A stretch of DNA of 64,000 nucleotides from JBAXXL01 sp038206725 (GCA_038206725.1 JBBRAO010000014.1:6764-70763), one strand, 5' to 3'; counted from the first letter of the stretch, positions 1 to 9,128 are shown. Numbers and translations: made by a program. The notes: generated by a model from the sequence alone, not told the origin.

Positions 1-98
1 TTGAAATTTACGATAATTTAAAAATGCTTATTTGAACAATCAAAAATAATAAAAAAAACCAATCGTTTATACACCATTATTAAAATTATGGAACAAAA

Positions 99-821
99 AT
101 GCAAAACGAATATGCAAACAATTACTCGGGTCAAAAATACGAGGCAATCGAAAAAGCGCAAACAAAGTTTATGTCGCGTGTTTATAGCTGGATGCTCGCA
201 GGATTAGTAGCGACCACAGCCGCGGCTTACTTTACAGTAACAAGCGGGCTTTTGAAAACAATTTATAGTAATTCCATTTTATTAATTTTCTTGATAGCCT
301 GCGAATTCGGTTTAGTTATATTTTTATCGGCACGAATTAACAAAATGAAAGCCTCCACAGCTATAATGGCATTTTTAGGCTACGCTGGATTGACAGGAGT
401 AACTTTATCCGGATTATTGGCAGTATATTCAACCGATGCTATAGTTTCGGCATTCGGCATTTCCGCCGGTATGTTCGCATCCTTGAGTTTGTACGGCTAC
501 GTTACAAAGAAAAATCTTTCAGCGTGGGGTAGTTTCCTATATATGGGTTTGGTTGGAATCATTTTGATGGGCGTATTAAATTTCTTCGTTCATAGCAACG
601 CGCTTTGGTTTGTTTTTAATATTGCCGGTATTATAATTTTTGCAGGATTAACCGCTTATGACACACAAAAAATCAAAGAAATGTTTTATTTGCAGGTTCA
701 AGGCGGGGAAGCGGCATCGAAAGGCGCTATTATGGGTGCTTTGCGCTTGTACCTCGACTTTATTAACTTATTCCTAATGATACTACGCTTAGTCGGCGGT
801 GGCGGTGGAAGTAGAAACTAA
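99..821 (+). CDS. BAX inhibitor-1 (BI-1/YccA) family membrane protein
   Basis: This 240-residue protein is hydrophobic through most of its length, with about seven predicted membrane segments between residues 30 and 230. The N-terminus is short and hydrophilic and the C-terminus is glycine-rich (RLVGGGGGSRN). The order of segments, the AYDTQKIK stretch near residue 188 and the late YLDFINLFLMILRL helix are typical of bacterial BI-1/YccA/YbhL proteins. Characterised members are inner-membrane calcium-leak channels or modulators of the FtsH protease; which role applies here cannot be read from the sequence. The start at 99 is the first ATG of the open frame. The gene stands alone, with a non-coding repeat region downstream. 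Family assignment is confident; function is not. Confidence 0.9.
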   Translation: MQNEYANNYSGQKYEAIEKAQTKFMSRVYSWMLAGLVATTAAAYFTVTSGLLKTIYSNSILLIFLIACEFGLVIFLSARINKMKASTAIMAFLGYAGLTGVTLSGLLAVYSTDAIVSAFGISAGMFASLSLYGYVTKKNLSAWGSFLYMGLVGIILMGVLNFFVHSNALWFVFNIAGIIIFAGLTAYDTQKIKEMFYLQVQGGEAASKGAIMGALRLYLDFINLFLMILRLVGGGGGSRN

Positions 822-873
822 AACAATTGTTAATTGTCAATGAGAAGAATATAAAAATTAAAAAGAGGAAAAT

Positions 874-919
874 AATCCCGAAGGGATTTAAAATGAATAG
901 CCCTGAATGAAATTCGGGG
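874..919. repeat. Palindromic intergenic repeat (double hairpin)
   Basis: Two adjacent palindromes lie in the 822-1155 gene-free stretch: AATCCC-GAA-GGGATT at 874-888 and CCCTGAAT-GA-AATTCGGGG at 901-919. Similar CCCGAAGGGATT plus CCCGAATTTCATTCGGGG units are, from memory, widely dispersed between genes in Bacteroidota. A small leftward ORF over this block (830-1024) is only a translation of the repeat. I see no gene in 822-1155. Confidence 0.55.
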
Positions 920-1155
920 TGAATGATAACAATGTCTTTCTGACTCCGACTGAGCCAAACGTGAGTTAGGAACAGTATATATTCTGGTCCCTAATTTGAA
1001 TAATATTGAAATAAGTGAAACCATCTACGACGGATGTAGTTGATTAAGTTACTGCACCTACTCAGCTGACGTAAATATAGCATATATTGAATTGTGATAA
1101 TATAAAAATAAATAGTATTTTTGTAATGATTATTTTAAAAAAATGGGTAAGTTAA

Positions 1156-1478
1156 ATGTTTAGAATTGAATTTGTTGAAACATTGAATAAGAAAAAACCA
1201 TTTGAAGAATTTATTAATGAACTAAATTTGATAGAGCAAGCGGAAGTTTTTGTTGCAATTAATAAATTATGCGACCTGAAGAATAAAAATATTATTGTTC
1301 CGACAAACATTACGAAATATATTAGAGATGGAATTTTCGAATTAAGAGTTCATCACAAAAATAAAATTTCCAGAAGTTTCTATTTTTATTATGTTGAACA
1401 CAGAATTGTGTTTACTAATGGATTTGTTAAAAAAACTTAAAAATCCCAAACAAAGAAATGGACAAAGCTATTAAATAA
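1156..1478 (+). pseudogene. RelE/HigB-type toxin (phage Gp49-like), frameshifted near its C-terminus
   Basis: The intact frame gives 94 residues (stop at 1440) resembling the Gp49/HigB toxin family: IEFVETLNKKKPFEEFI at the start, a central ELRVHHKNKISRSFYFYY strand pair and the family hallmark FTNGFVKKT near the end. Members are ribosome-dependent mRNA interferases paired with a HigA antitoxin. The usual ending (KTPxxEIxKA) is missing from this frame but appears in the next one: after a run of seven A's at 1429-1435 the shifted frame reads L-KIPNKEMDKAIK and stops at 1476-1478. One extra A, or a -1 ribosomal slip on AAA-AAA, would join the parts. The gene is therefore either slightly truncated, subject to frameshifting, or carries a sequencing error. 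Arginine and tyrosine residues of the RelE fold are retained. Confidence 0.7.
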
Positions 1479-1511
1479 AAAAATGAATTTCAATCTATTT
1501 CGGAGACATAA

Positions 1512-1718
1512 ATGAAAACAAATTATGAAGAATTATTAGAAAATAAATTATTAGACCCTGAATTTAGAGTTCAGTATCTATTAGCTAAAGAAAAATTTGA
1601 TTTGGAGTTAATGATTGATTCGATTAGAGAAAGTATCAAGCTCAAAAAATCCGCAAATACTATTATGCGAAGAGTTAATACATTATCAAAACATATTCAC
1701 AAGATAAGTTTATACTAA
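1512..1718 (+). CDS. HigA-like antitoxin, probably truncated or degenerate
   Basis: This 68-residue protein follows the toxin by 33 bp and begins MKTNYEELLENKLLDPEF, the characteristic N-terminus of antitoxins paired with Gp49/HigB toxins (a YEELL..KL.DPEF pattern). In intact relatives this is followed by a Cro/C1-type helix-turn-helix after about residue 40. Here the sequence after SIRESIKL does not look like that HTH and stops at residue 68, and I could not recover an HTH from the other frames. It is thus a shortened or decayed antitoxin, or a divergent one with another DNA-binding part. The pair lies alone between non-coding stretches, as expected of a mobile toxin-antitoxin module. Confidence 0.55.
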   Translation: MKTNYEELLENKLLDPEFRVQYLLAKEKFDLELMIDSIRESIKLKKSANTIMRRVNTLSKHIHKISLY

Positions 1719-2112
1719 TACATTTTATTAGCATTATTTGAAACCAAAATATGGGTTTGCAATAACGAGACTGTCTCAAAACTCCAATATTGACAAACCT
1801 ACCAGGGCGAATATTCTACTGTGTTATTGATAAATATAGTATAATAGACGCCTAAGTCTGTTCCAAAATTGAACAATTAGTGTTTAAAGACCGTCACGAA
1901 AAAAAAAAGGGAAGCATAAATTTGTTTCTCTTTTTTTTCACCTTCTCAGGAAGCAATCTTATCAAGAAAAGTGTATTGTTTGGATTTACTATTGGATAAC
2001 AGAAGATTAATAATCATTAAAAAAAATAAAATAATTATTTCAGTTAATCGTTGATACAATCAATTATTGTTAAAATAAACAGTTGATTAAAAACAAATAG
2101 GATTTGTAATAA
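1719..2112. other. Gene-free stretch upstream of marR
   Basis: No credible coding frame. It holds a short palindrome GAGACTGTCTC near 1768 (of the kind seen at some insertion-sequence ends, but with no partner or transposase), and an A-run/T-run hairpin at about 1900-1938 that could act as a terminator behind the toxin-antitoxin pair. The last 60 bases are the marR promoter region. Confidence 0.4.
2041..2100 (+). promoter_or_regulatory. Possible MarR operator region (motif shared with the tolC leader)
   Basis: The leader of the marR gene contains TCAATTATTG at 2060-2069 and AACAAATAG at 2092-2100. The short gap before the tolC-like gene repeats both: TCAATTATTG at 2583-2592 and AACGAATAG at 2601-2609. 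The region also holds GTTAATC and GTTGATTAA half-sites. A shared motif in front of both units suggests autoregulation and control of the efflux genes by the MarR protein. This is inference from repetition only. Confidence 0.3.
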
Positions 2113-2553
2113 ATGAACGATGAAGAATTACCTTTCGGTTTAATTGTAGGAAAGATGGTGCACGATGTATTCAGAGTGCTAAAAACTCGAACTGAGGTTG
2201 GACTCACAGAGAAGTTATCCATTCATCATTTGGGTTTACTGCTGGCAATTAGTAAAAACGAGCACGATGTGATTCAACAAGATATGGCAACTAAACTAGG
2301 TAAAGACAAATCTGCTATTTTAAGGTTGATTGATGCTTTAGAAGAAAAGAAGTTAGTTTCGAGAGTTCCCGATGTAGAAGACAGAAGAAAAAATAAATTA
2401 ATTCTAACCGATCAAGGGAACGAAGTAATTAACGAATTTATGATAATTGATAAAGGAGTGTTTGAAGATTTATGCGTCGGGTTAACCAAAGATGAATTAA
2501 ACACTTTCTTTACAGTTCTAGAAAAAATTAAAGATAACGCGCAAAAACTGTAA
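2113..2553 (+). CDS. MarR family transcriptional regulator
   Basis: A 146-residue winged-helix regulator. The recognition-helix region reads KDKSAILRLIDALEEKKLVSR and the wing has the conserved DVEDRRKNKLILT pattern (D-x-R-x-K/R). The N- and C-terminal helices would form the MarR dimer interface. It lies 56 bp upstream of a TolC/HlyD/RND operon on the same strand, so it most likely represses that pump and possibly itself, responding to a small hydrophobic ligand. Repeated TCAATTATTG motifs in front of it and of the next gene are candidate operators. No cysteine redox sensor of the OhrR type is evident (single Cys at about residue 120). Family certain; ligand unknown. Confidence 0.92.
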   Translation: MNDEELPFGLIVGKMVHDVFRVLKTRTEVGLTEKLSIHHLGLLLAISKNEHDVIQQDMATKLGKDKSAILRLIDALEEKKLVSRVPDVEDRRKNKLILTDQGNEVINEFMIIDKGVFEDLCVGLTKDELNTFFTVLEKIKDNAQKL

Positions 2554-2609
2554 ACATTTTAGGGATTTAATCGTAGATTAAGTCAATTATTGATAATAAA
2601 AACGAATAG

Positions 2610-3974
2610 ATGAAAAGCAAAATGAAATTTAACGGATTATTATTAATCCTCATATTATTGGGATATTTAGCATCCAATGCACAAAATGAAATCACATTAA
2701 AACAATGTGTTGAATATTCTTTGAAGAATAGCAGCAACATCAAAATGGCAAATTTCGATGTAGCTCTTTCGGAGCAAAGAATAAAAGAAACCACCGGGTT
2801 TTACTTACCGAACTTTGGTTTATCTAGTTCAATAGATAATAATTTATTGATTACTACACAGCTATTGCCTGCTGAAATGCTGGGTGGAAAAGCGGGTACT
2901 TTTATTCCGGTCAAATTCGGAACTCCTTATAATATGTCTATTGGGCTTCAACTAAACCAAAAGCTTTACGATCTGAGCACGATTTATGATATTAAATCAT
3001 CGAAAGTCAATAAGGAATTATCGGAACAAACCGCTCAAAAAACCAATGAAGCGACCATTTATGGAATCAGCGCTACGTATTATCAAGCAATGATAATTCA
3101 AATTCAGATAAAAATGCTAAAAACTAAATTAGCATCGTCTGACCGTTCATTGAAATCAACAGAGTTGCTTTTTCAAAACGGTGCGGCAAAAAAAATCGAT
3201 GTTGATAAAATTAGAGTAAGTTACAATAATACTAAATCTCAATTACAGCAGGCTGAATTGAGTTATTCTCAATCACTCAATAACTTAAAGTTTCAAATGG
3301 GTATGCCGCAGGATAAACAAGTAGTATTACAGGACAATGTTTTGGAGAATCTAATAAAGAATCCAAAAAACATAGAAAGCAAAAATTATCAAATCGAAAA
3401 TACTTTGGATTATAAGCTAAAGCAAACCAACTTTACTTTGATGGAAATCAATAGGAAAAAAAGTTTAGCGGCTTACCAACCAGTAGTTACTTTATATGGT
3501 AATGCAAGAGTAAGCGCAATGCGTAAAGAATTTAATTTTTTAAAAGCAGGAGAAGATTGGTATCCGAGTTCTGCAGTAGGAATTCAATTATCGTGGTCAA
3601 TTTTCTCAGGTTTGCAAAGAGATGCACGCTTAACGCAATCGGAACTTAATATCCAAAAAGCAAAAGAAAGCTTATCGCTTACTGAGCAAAGTTTTAAAGT
3701 TGATATATCCAATTTCGAGATGAAGTTCAAAAATGCTTATGAAAATATACAAAACGAAAAAGAAAATCTGGATTTAGCGGAAAGCGTTTATAAAAACGTT
3801 CAATTGCAATACCAGCAAGGTGTAAGCTCATCGCTTGAACTGATACAAACTGAAAGTTCTTTTGAATTGGCACAAAACACATATTTGAATAAACTTTTTG
3901 ATTTATTCGTCGCAAGAATGGACCTTGAAAAAGCTCAAGGTAATCTAATGAATTTTATAAATAATCTACAATAA
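2610..3974 (+). CDS. TolC family outer-membrane efflux protein
   Basis: A 454-residue protein with a cleavable signal peptide (MKSKMKFNGLLLILILLGYLASNAQ). The start of the mature part, ITLKQCVEYSLKNSSNIKMA, is the typical TolC/OEP opening. Two long coiled-coil halves follow (about 130-230 and 340-440), with the beta-barrel segment LSWSIFSGLQRDARL between them, the classic internal repeat of outer-membrane efflux ducts. It would trimerise to form the exit channel for the pump encoded next. An alternative start at M5 is possible. It is followed after 8 bp by the membrane fusion protein gene, so the two are cotranscribed. Confidence 0.93.
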   Translation: MKSKMKFNGLLLILILLGYLASNAQNEITLKQCVEYSLKNSSNIKMANFDVALSEQRIKETTGFYLPNFGLSSSIDNNLLITTQLLPAEMLGGKAGTFIPVKFGTPYNMSIGLQLNQKLYDLSTIYDIKSSKVNKELSEQTAQKTNEATIYGISATYYQAMIIQIQIKMLKTKLASSDRSLKSTELLFQNGAAKKIDVDKIRVSYNNTKSQLQQAELSYSQSLNNLKFQMGMPQDKQVVLQDNVLENLIKNPKNIESKNYQIENTLDYKLKQTNFTLMEINRKKSLAAYQPVVTLYGNARVSAMRKEFNFLKAGEDWYPSSAVGIQLSWSIFSGLQRDARLTQSELNIQKAKESLSLTEQSFKVDISNFEMKFKNAYENIQNEKENLDLAESVYKNVQLQYQQGVSSSLELIQTESSFELAQNTYLNKLFDLFVARMDLEKAQGNLMNFINNLQ

Positions 3975-3982
3975 ATAATATT

Positions 3983-5053
3983 ATGAAAAAATCTAAGAAA
4001 ACAATAGTAATTGTGGTGGGCCTGATAGTAATTGCCGTTATTGTAATGCAGTTAAATAACAATCGAAAAAAGATTGTGGCAAACAAAGATGTCAGTACTG
4101 ATCTAACCTTTGTAACCGTTGGTGTCTCACCTGTTAAAAGAATGGCTTTAGACGATACTCTTCGCTTAGTCGGTAATCTTGACGTTGCCTCCGAAATTGA
4201 TATTCCCGCCGAAGCCGCCGGGAAAATTACTATGATCAACGCTGAATTGGGTCAAGCAAAATCGAAAGGTAGTGTTATAGCGACAATTGACGATAAGATG
4301 AAGAAAATCGCAGTTCAAAAAGCTAATATTGATGTTCAAAAAAGAAAAAAAGATCTAGAAAGAGTCTCGAACTTATTTAAAGGCGGCTCATATACAGAAC
4401 AACAAATGGATGATATGCAGAATATGTACGATAATGCGGTGATTATGTTAGAACAAGCCGAAAAGCAATTATCAGAAACTCGAATCATCTGTCCTGAACG
4501 CGGTATAGTAACCAAGAAAAATGTTGAAGTCGGCGAATATGTAAATATGGGTGCAGCTATTGCGACCATCGTCGATATCTCTAAGTTTAAAATAAAACTT
4601 AATGTCTCGGAAATGAATGCGTATTTATTGAAAATAGGCGACAAAGCGACAGTAACAACCGACGTTTACCCGGGAATTACATTCCAAGGAAAAGTTAGCT
4701 TTATCAGCCCAAAAGGCGACGGATCGCACACATATCCTGTAGAAATTGAAATTGTAAATAATAGCAAATACCCATTACGTTCAGGTACATTTGTAAGTGC
4801 CCAAATACCTCTGCCAAAATCGAGTGAATCATTATATATCCCTCGTGAAGCACTTCAGGGTAGTATTAATGACGCTCAAGTATATCTTGCTGTTAATGGT
4901 AAAGCTGTTTTAAGAAGTATCATAGTTGATAAAGGAATTAATACGAATAATAATTTTATCAATGTAGTATCGGGACTTAACGTAAATGACCAAGTAATAA
5001 CTAAAGGTCAATTAAACCTTGTTGAAGGTAAATCTATCAGAATTATTAAATAA
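3983..5053 (+). CDS. RND efflux periplasmic adaptor (HlyD/AcrA family membrane fusion protein)
   Basis: A 356-residue protein with an N-terminal membrane anchor (IVIVVGLIVIAVIVMQL, residues 7-23). A lipoyl/biotinyl-like half-motif follows (GNLDVASEIDIPAEAAGKI, about 70-90), then a short coiled-coil hairpin (about 115-165, with KKDLERVSNLFKGGSYTEQQ), the second lipoyl half (ICPERGIVTKKNVEVGEYV) and beta-barrel plus membrane-proximal domains. This is the adaptor that links the inner-membrane pump to the TolC-like duct. The short hairpin is normal for Bacteroidota adaptors. The gene sits 8 bp after tolC and 11 bp before the RND transporter. Substrate unknown. Confidence 0.93.
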   Translation: MKKSKKTIVIVVGLIVIAVIVMQLNNNRKKIVANKDVSTDLTFVTVGVSPVKRMALDDTLRLVGNLDVASEIDIPAEAAGKITMINAELGQAKSKGSVIATIDDKMKKIAVQKANIDVQKRKKDLERVSNLFKGGSYTEQQMDDMQNMYDNAVIMLEQAEKQLSETRIICPERGIVTKKNVEVGEYVNMGAAIATIVDISKFKIKLNVSEMNAYLLKIGDKATVTTDVYPGITFQGKVSFISPKGDGSHTYPVEIEIVNNSKYPLRSGTFVSAQIPLPKSSESLYIPREALQGSINDAQVYLAVNGKAVLRSIIVDKGINTNNNFINVVSGLNVNDQVITKGQLNLVEGKSIRIIK

Positions 5054-5064
5054 TAAAGGTTAAT

Positions 5065-8000
5065 ATGTCTATTACTCAACTTGCGATAAAACGACCTACT
5101 ATGGTAGTGGTGTTTTTTTCAATACTGGCACTCCTTGGTATCGTTTCATATACAAAATTGAATTATGAATTAATTCCAAAGCTTAGTTTTCCGGTGGTCA
5201 GTATTGTTACTATTTACCCGGGTGCTTCGGCAAAAGAAGTAGAAGGAACAGTTACAAAAGTGATGGAAGATGCTCTTTCTTCGCTCGAAAGGGTTAAAAG
5301 CATTCGATCAAGTTCACAGGAAGGTTTTTCAATGATTACTGTGGAACTTGTTGCTAATACAAATGCCGATTTAGCTTTGCAAAATGCTCAGCGCAAAATA
5401 AACGCCATAACATCTAGGTTACCGGTTGGAGCAAAAACTCCATCGCTCAATAAGTTCTCGTCCGATGAAATACCGGTTATTCAAATGGGTGTTGTTGCTA
5501 ATATGGAGCCTACTAAACTCTATGATTTAGTTGATAACCAAATCAAATCTCAACTTTCCAACCTAAGCGGTGTTGGGCAGGTGAGTTTAGTTGGTGGTAT
5601 TGAACGTGAAATCAGAATCAATGTTGACAAAGAAAAACTAATTGCCTATAACATTGGTATCAGTCAAGTATTTCAAGCGGTTTCTGCATCAAATTTAGAA
5701 ATGCCTACTGGTAAAATTGAAAACAATTCCAAACAATATTCTGTTCGTTTACTTGGTAAAATCAAATCAATTGAAGAACTTCGGGCAATCACGATAACAA
5801 GAAGTGCAAATGGCGGAAGTGTTAAGCTTTCCGATATAGCTGAAGTTATCGATGGTATTGCCGACCAAACAACATTGAATAAAATCAACGGTGAATCTTC
5901 GATTGGTATGATTATTCAAAAACAATCCGATGCAAACTCTGTTAAGGTTTGTGAACTTATTAAAGCAAAACTTAAAGTCATCGAAAAGGAATATGCAAAG
6001 GAAAATGTAAAATTCAATATATCGATGGATAATTCGGAATACACATTGGATTCAGCTAATGGCGTATTGAAGGATTTATCACTTGCTATTGTTATTGTAG
6101 CTTTAGTGATGTTTTTATTCTTACATAGTGTTCGAAACTCGTTTATAGTTTTAGTATCTATCCCTACATCTATCATATCAGTTTTTATTGGTATGTATAT
6201 ATTTGATTTTTCATTGAACTTACTAACTTTAATGGCATTATCGCTCGTAATCGGAATTCTGGTGGATGACTCTATCGTTGTGCTCGAGAATATAACGCGG
6301 CATTTGGAAATGGGTAAAGATAAGGTTACAGCGTCTTTAGAGGGTAGAAGCGAGATTGGATTCACAGCCGTCGCGATCACTTTGGTTGACGTTGTAGTAT
6401 TCCTGCCACTTTCTTTAATCAGCGGTATGATTGGCAACTTCCTTCGAGAATTCTCGTTAGTTATTGTATTCTCAACATTAATGAGTCTTTTAGTTTCGTT
6501 CACCATAACGCCGTTATTAGCATCTCGCCTCGCAAAGGTTCAAGAACCTACGGATAAAAACTTTATCGGCAGATTATCTATCAGGGTAGAAAATGCTTTC
6601 AAAAAGATTGTGGTTTACTACCAAAGAGCTTTGAGTTGGTCGCTAAAGCACAGAAAAACTGTATATATTTCGGTTACCGCTTTAGTGGTATTGTCATTTT
6701 CTTTGGTAGGTATGGGTTTAATCGGTACTGCATTTATGAATAACGGCGACCAAGGTGAATTTACGGTCAAATTAGAAGGTGAACCGCAAAATACAATCTA
6801 TCAAACATCGCAACTTACTCAAAAAGTGGAAGAGTTACTAAAGAAAAAGCCCGAAGTTGTTAACTTATTTACAAGTATTGGTAGTTCTCAAAACGGATTC
6901 AGCAATAGTGTAGAGAGCAACAAGAGCCAAATTACTGTTAAGATGGTTCCAAAAAACAAACGGTCAATTTCTGTAGAAAAATTCGCCGCTCAAATTAAAA
7001 TGGAAGTACAAAAGTTTCCGGGCATTAAAGTTACAGCTACACCTTCTTCATTGATGGGTGGCGCGGATGACGCACCGATTCAAGTATTGTTACGTAGCAC
7101 CGATGTAGATAGACTTTTTGTGATGGGTGACAGTATTATGAAAATAGTCAGAACAATCCCGGGTGCAAATGATGTGAAGTTGTCTATTGATAAAAGTAAA
7201 CCTGAAATACAAATCAACCTTGACCGCGAGAAAATGGAACAATTAGGGCTTTCCGTTCAATTGGTTGGTAGTACTTTGAATTTGGCTTTTGCCGGTAATA
7301 CAAACCTTCAATACAGCGAAGGCGACAATGATTACGATATTTCTGTACGATTTGACAAATTCAACCGTAAGAAGATTGACGATATCAACTCAATTACTTT
7401 TGTGAATAATCAAGGCAAGTTGATTGAATTGAAAAACTTTGCAACAATAGTACAAGCTTTGGGTCCAAACAAATTAGAGCGTTACGACCGTATTCCTTCG
7501 CTGACAGTAAACGCTTCAGTATTTGGTCGTCCGGTCGGAACGGTAGGTGATGAAATCAAAAAAGCTATCGGCGAACAAATCACATCAACCGACATAGATA
7601 TCAGTTACAAAGGACAAATGGAACGTCAAGCCGAAGCTTTCGGAAGTTTGTTCACCGCGCTTTTTGCCGCTATTTTATTTGTTTACTTATTGATGGTAGC
7701 TCTTTATAACTCTTACTTATATCCATTTGTGGTACTTTTCTCGATACCGGTCGCTGTGATTGGAGCTTTATTTGCTCTTGCGCTCAGCGGTGAAGCCTTG
7801 ACAATTTATTCTGTGATTGGTATGATTATGCTTATCGGTTTGGTGGCGAAGAACGCAATCCTGATTGTGGATTTCACCAATAAACTGCGTGAGAACGGCA
7901 GGGCTACCGTTGATGCGTTGTTGGAAGCCGGTAAGGAAAGGCTTAGACCAATTTTAATGACCACTTTGGCGATGGTGTTCGGTATGCTTCCAATTGCTCT

Positions 8001-8184
8001 TGCGACGGGAGCCAGCGCAGAAAGTAAAAACGGATTAGCTTGGGTTATTATCGGCGGTTTAATAAGTTCTTTATTACTTACTTTGGTTTTAGTACCGACG
8101 GTTTACTTGACATTTGAGAAGTATAAAGGTAAAATTAAACGATTCCGGTCAAAAGAATTGGTTGAAGAAACAACCATAATATAA
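5065..8184 (+). CDS. RND family efflux transporter permease (HAE1/AcrB type)
   Basis: A 1039-residue inner-membrane proton/drug antiporter of normal AcrB length. The N-terminus MSITQLAIKRPTMVVVFFSI is diagnostic of the family. The paired proton-relay aspartates are present in TM4 (GILVDDSIVVLENI, D401/D402), and the TM10 region has GLVAKNAILIVDFTN with the conserved lysine. Two large periplasmic loops carry porter and docking subdomains (about 40-335 and 560-860). It forms a tripartite pump with the two genes upstream and is probably controlled by the MarR regulator. The HAE1 subfamily in Bacteroidota exports hydrophobic or amphiphilic compounds; the real substrate cannot be inferred. A hairpin terminator follows directly. 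Confidence 0.95.
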   Translation: MSITQLAIKRPTMVVVFFSILALLGIVSYTKLNYELIPKLSFPVVSIVTIYPGASAKEVEGTVTKVMEDALSSLERVKSIRSSSQEGFSMITVELVANTNADLALQNAQRKINAITSRLPVGAKTPSLNKFSSDEIPVIQMGVVANMEPTKLYDLVDNQIKSQLSNLSGVGQVSLVGGIEREIRINVDKEKLIAYNIGISQVFQAVSASNLEMPTGKIENNSKQYSVRLLGKIKSIEELRAITITRSANGGSVKLSDIAEVIDGIADQTTLNKINGESSIGMIIQKQSDANSVKVCELIKAKLKVIEKEYAKENVKFNISMDNSEYTLDSANGVLKDLSLAIVIVALVMFLFLHSVRNSFIVLVSIPTSIISVFIGMYIFDFSLNLLTLMALSLVIGILVDDSIVVLENITRHLEMGKDKVTASLEGRSEIGFTAVAITLVDVVVFLPLSLISGMIGNFLREFSLVIVFSTLMSLLVSFTITPLLASRLAKVQEPTDKNFIGRLSIRVENAFKKIVVYYQRALSWSLKHRKTVYISVTALVVLSFSLVGMGLIGTAFMNNGDQGEFTVKLEGEPQNTIYQTSQLTQKVEELLKKKPEVVNLFTSIGSSQNGFSNSVESNKSQITVKMVPKNKRSISVEKFAAQIKMEVQKFPGIKVTATPSSLMGGADDAPIQVLLRSTDVDRLFVMGDSIMKIVRTIPGANDVKLSIDKSKPEIQINLDREKMEQLGLSVQLVGSTLNLAFAGNTNLQYSEGDNDYDISVRFDKFNRKKIDDINSITFVNNQGKLIELKNFATIVQALGPNKLERYDRIPSLTVNASVFGRPVGTVGDEIKKAIGEQITSTDIDISYKGQMERQAEAFGSLFTALFAAILFVYLLMVALYNSYLYPFVVLFSIPVAVIGALFALALSGEALTIYSVIGMIMLIGLVAKNAILIVDFTNKLRENGRATVDALLEAGKERLRPILMTTLAMVFGMLPIALATGASAESKNGLAWVIIGGLISSLLLTLVLVPTVYLTFEKYKGKIKRFRSKELVEETTII

Positions 8185-8195
8185 AATCAAATCAA

Positions 8196-8236
8196 ATGTC
8201 CAATACCTTGAAAAACGGGTGTTGGGCATTTTTTTA
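8196..8236 (+). terminator. Rho-independent terminator of the efflux operon
   Basis: ATGTCCAATACC (8196-8207) pairs with GGTGTTGGGCAT (8218-8229) through a 10-nt loop with two G-U pairs, followed by a T run. It lies 11 bp after the RND stop. The remaining 8237-8442 bases show no gene; they hold a short palindrome TGACAT-N6-ATGTCA near 8364. Confidence 0.8.
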
Positions 8237-8442
8237 AATTTAATACCACTCTAAAAAGTTTGGATTCCTAAATGTGACAAATATTTCTGCACATTTAGTC
8301 TTTCCCACACCCCAACTAAACAAAAATTTCATATATTTGCATATTAAAAAAAAATATTTTTAAATGACATTTGCGGATGTCAGAATATGGCACGAATAAC
8401 GTTAATTTTGTAAAATTGAAAAATCACATATTTATAATGTAG

Positions 8443-9126
8443 TTATTCAATTTCGAAATAGAATTTATTTGATAAAACAGAATTTTCCAAATTACTTTGA
8501 TACTCACACAAATTAATAAGTTGCATAACATTTGGTTTTCTTCTCAATATTGTGCTTTTTGACAAGCAGTCCATATACTTGGCAACATTTACGTCACCAT
8601 GTTCAGATTCAGCAATTATTCTTGCAATAAATCGGTTTCTTAGCAAACATCTAGCTAAAATAGCTTTCTGATTTTCTTTGTTGAGTGAAAAAAACAGGTA
8701 ACCAATACATGATAAATACCATGTGCTTTCTTTAAATTGAGTCAACCCTAACGTAAATGCGGTTTTTGAATGATTTTCACCATATTTTCTATATGCACCT
8801 TCATTCCTTGGATTTCCATCATCCAACAATAATTTTCCAATGTCGACAAATTTTATACCTGGATCATTGAGCTCTGCTAATTTTTTGCAAATATTTATTG
8901 TGCAATTATCCAATGAACTAAACTGTGGAATATCATTAGATGTAATGGGAAAAATTTGAACATGTTTTTGGACAAATTCAATAAAATCGGAATATGGAAT
9001 ATTTATTAGTGTCTCTATATAATTACTTACTTCTAAAGTTGGAAATTTGTAACTATAATAGAACATATTTTCATTAATATGCAACTCGTAACTTCTACTG
9101 AAGAATTCTTCCATTCGAAAGCTCAT
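8443..9126 (-). CDS. Unrecognised protein, last gene of the ParB/SNF2 accessory operon
   Basis: A 227-residue soluble protein with no signal peptide or membrane segment; I do not recognise the family. Visible features are a central block DIGKLLLDDGNPRNEGAYRK with GENHSKTAFTLGLT after it, then a largely alpha-helical C-terminal half with WYLSCIGYLFFSL, RCLLRNRFIARII and GDVNVAKYMDCLSKST. The GENHSKTA..LGL stretch could be a helix-turn-helix, which would fit a DNA-targeting role, but this is weak. The start lies 2 bp after the stop of the ParB-like gene, so it is clearly cotranscribed with, and probably functions with, the ParB, helicase and nuclease genes. It is intact, unlike the first two genes of the operon. 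Confidence 0.65.
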   Translation of the reverse strand: MSFRMEEFFSRSYELHINENMFYYSYKFPTLEVSNYIETLINIPYSDFIEFVQKHVQIFPITSNDIPQFSSLDNCTINICKKLAELNDPGIKFVDIGKLLLDDGNPRNEGAYRKYGENHSKTAFTLGLTQFKESTWYLSCIGYLFFSLNKENQKAILARCLLRNRFIARIIAESEHGDVNVAKYMDCLSKSTILRRKPNVMQLINLCEYQSNLENSVLSNKFYFEIE

Positions 9127-9128
9127 AT

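Noticed and set aside
830..1024. Leftward 64-codon ORF
   Set aside because: It is the translation of the palindromic intergenic repeat; no ribosome binding site or family match.
1765..1790. Insertion-sequence end (GAGACTGTCTC)
   Set aside because: Only a single short palindrome; no transposase fragment or second terminal repeat in the surrounding sequence.
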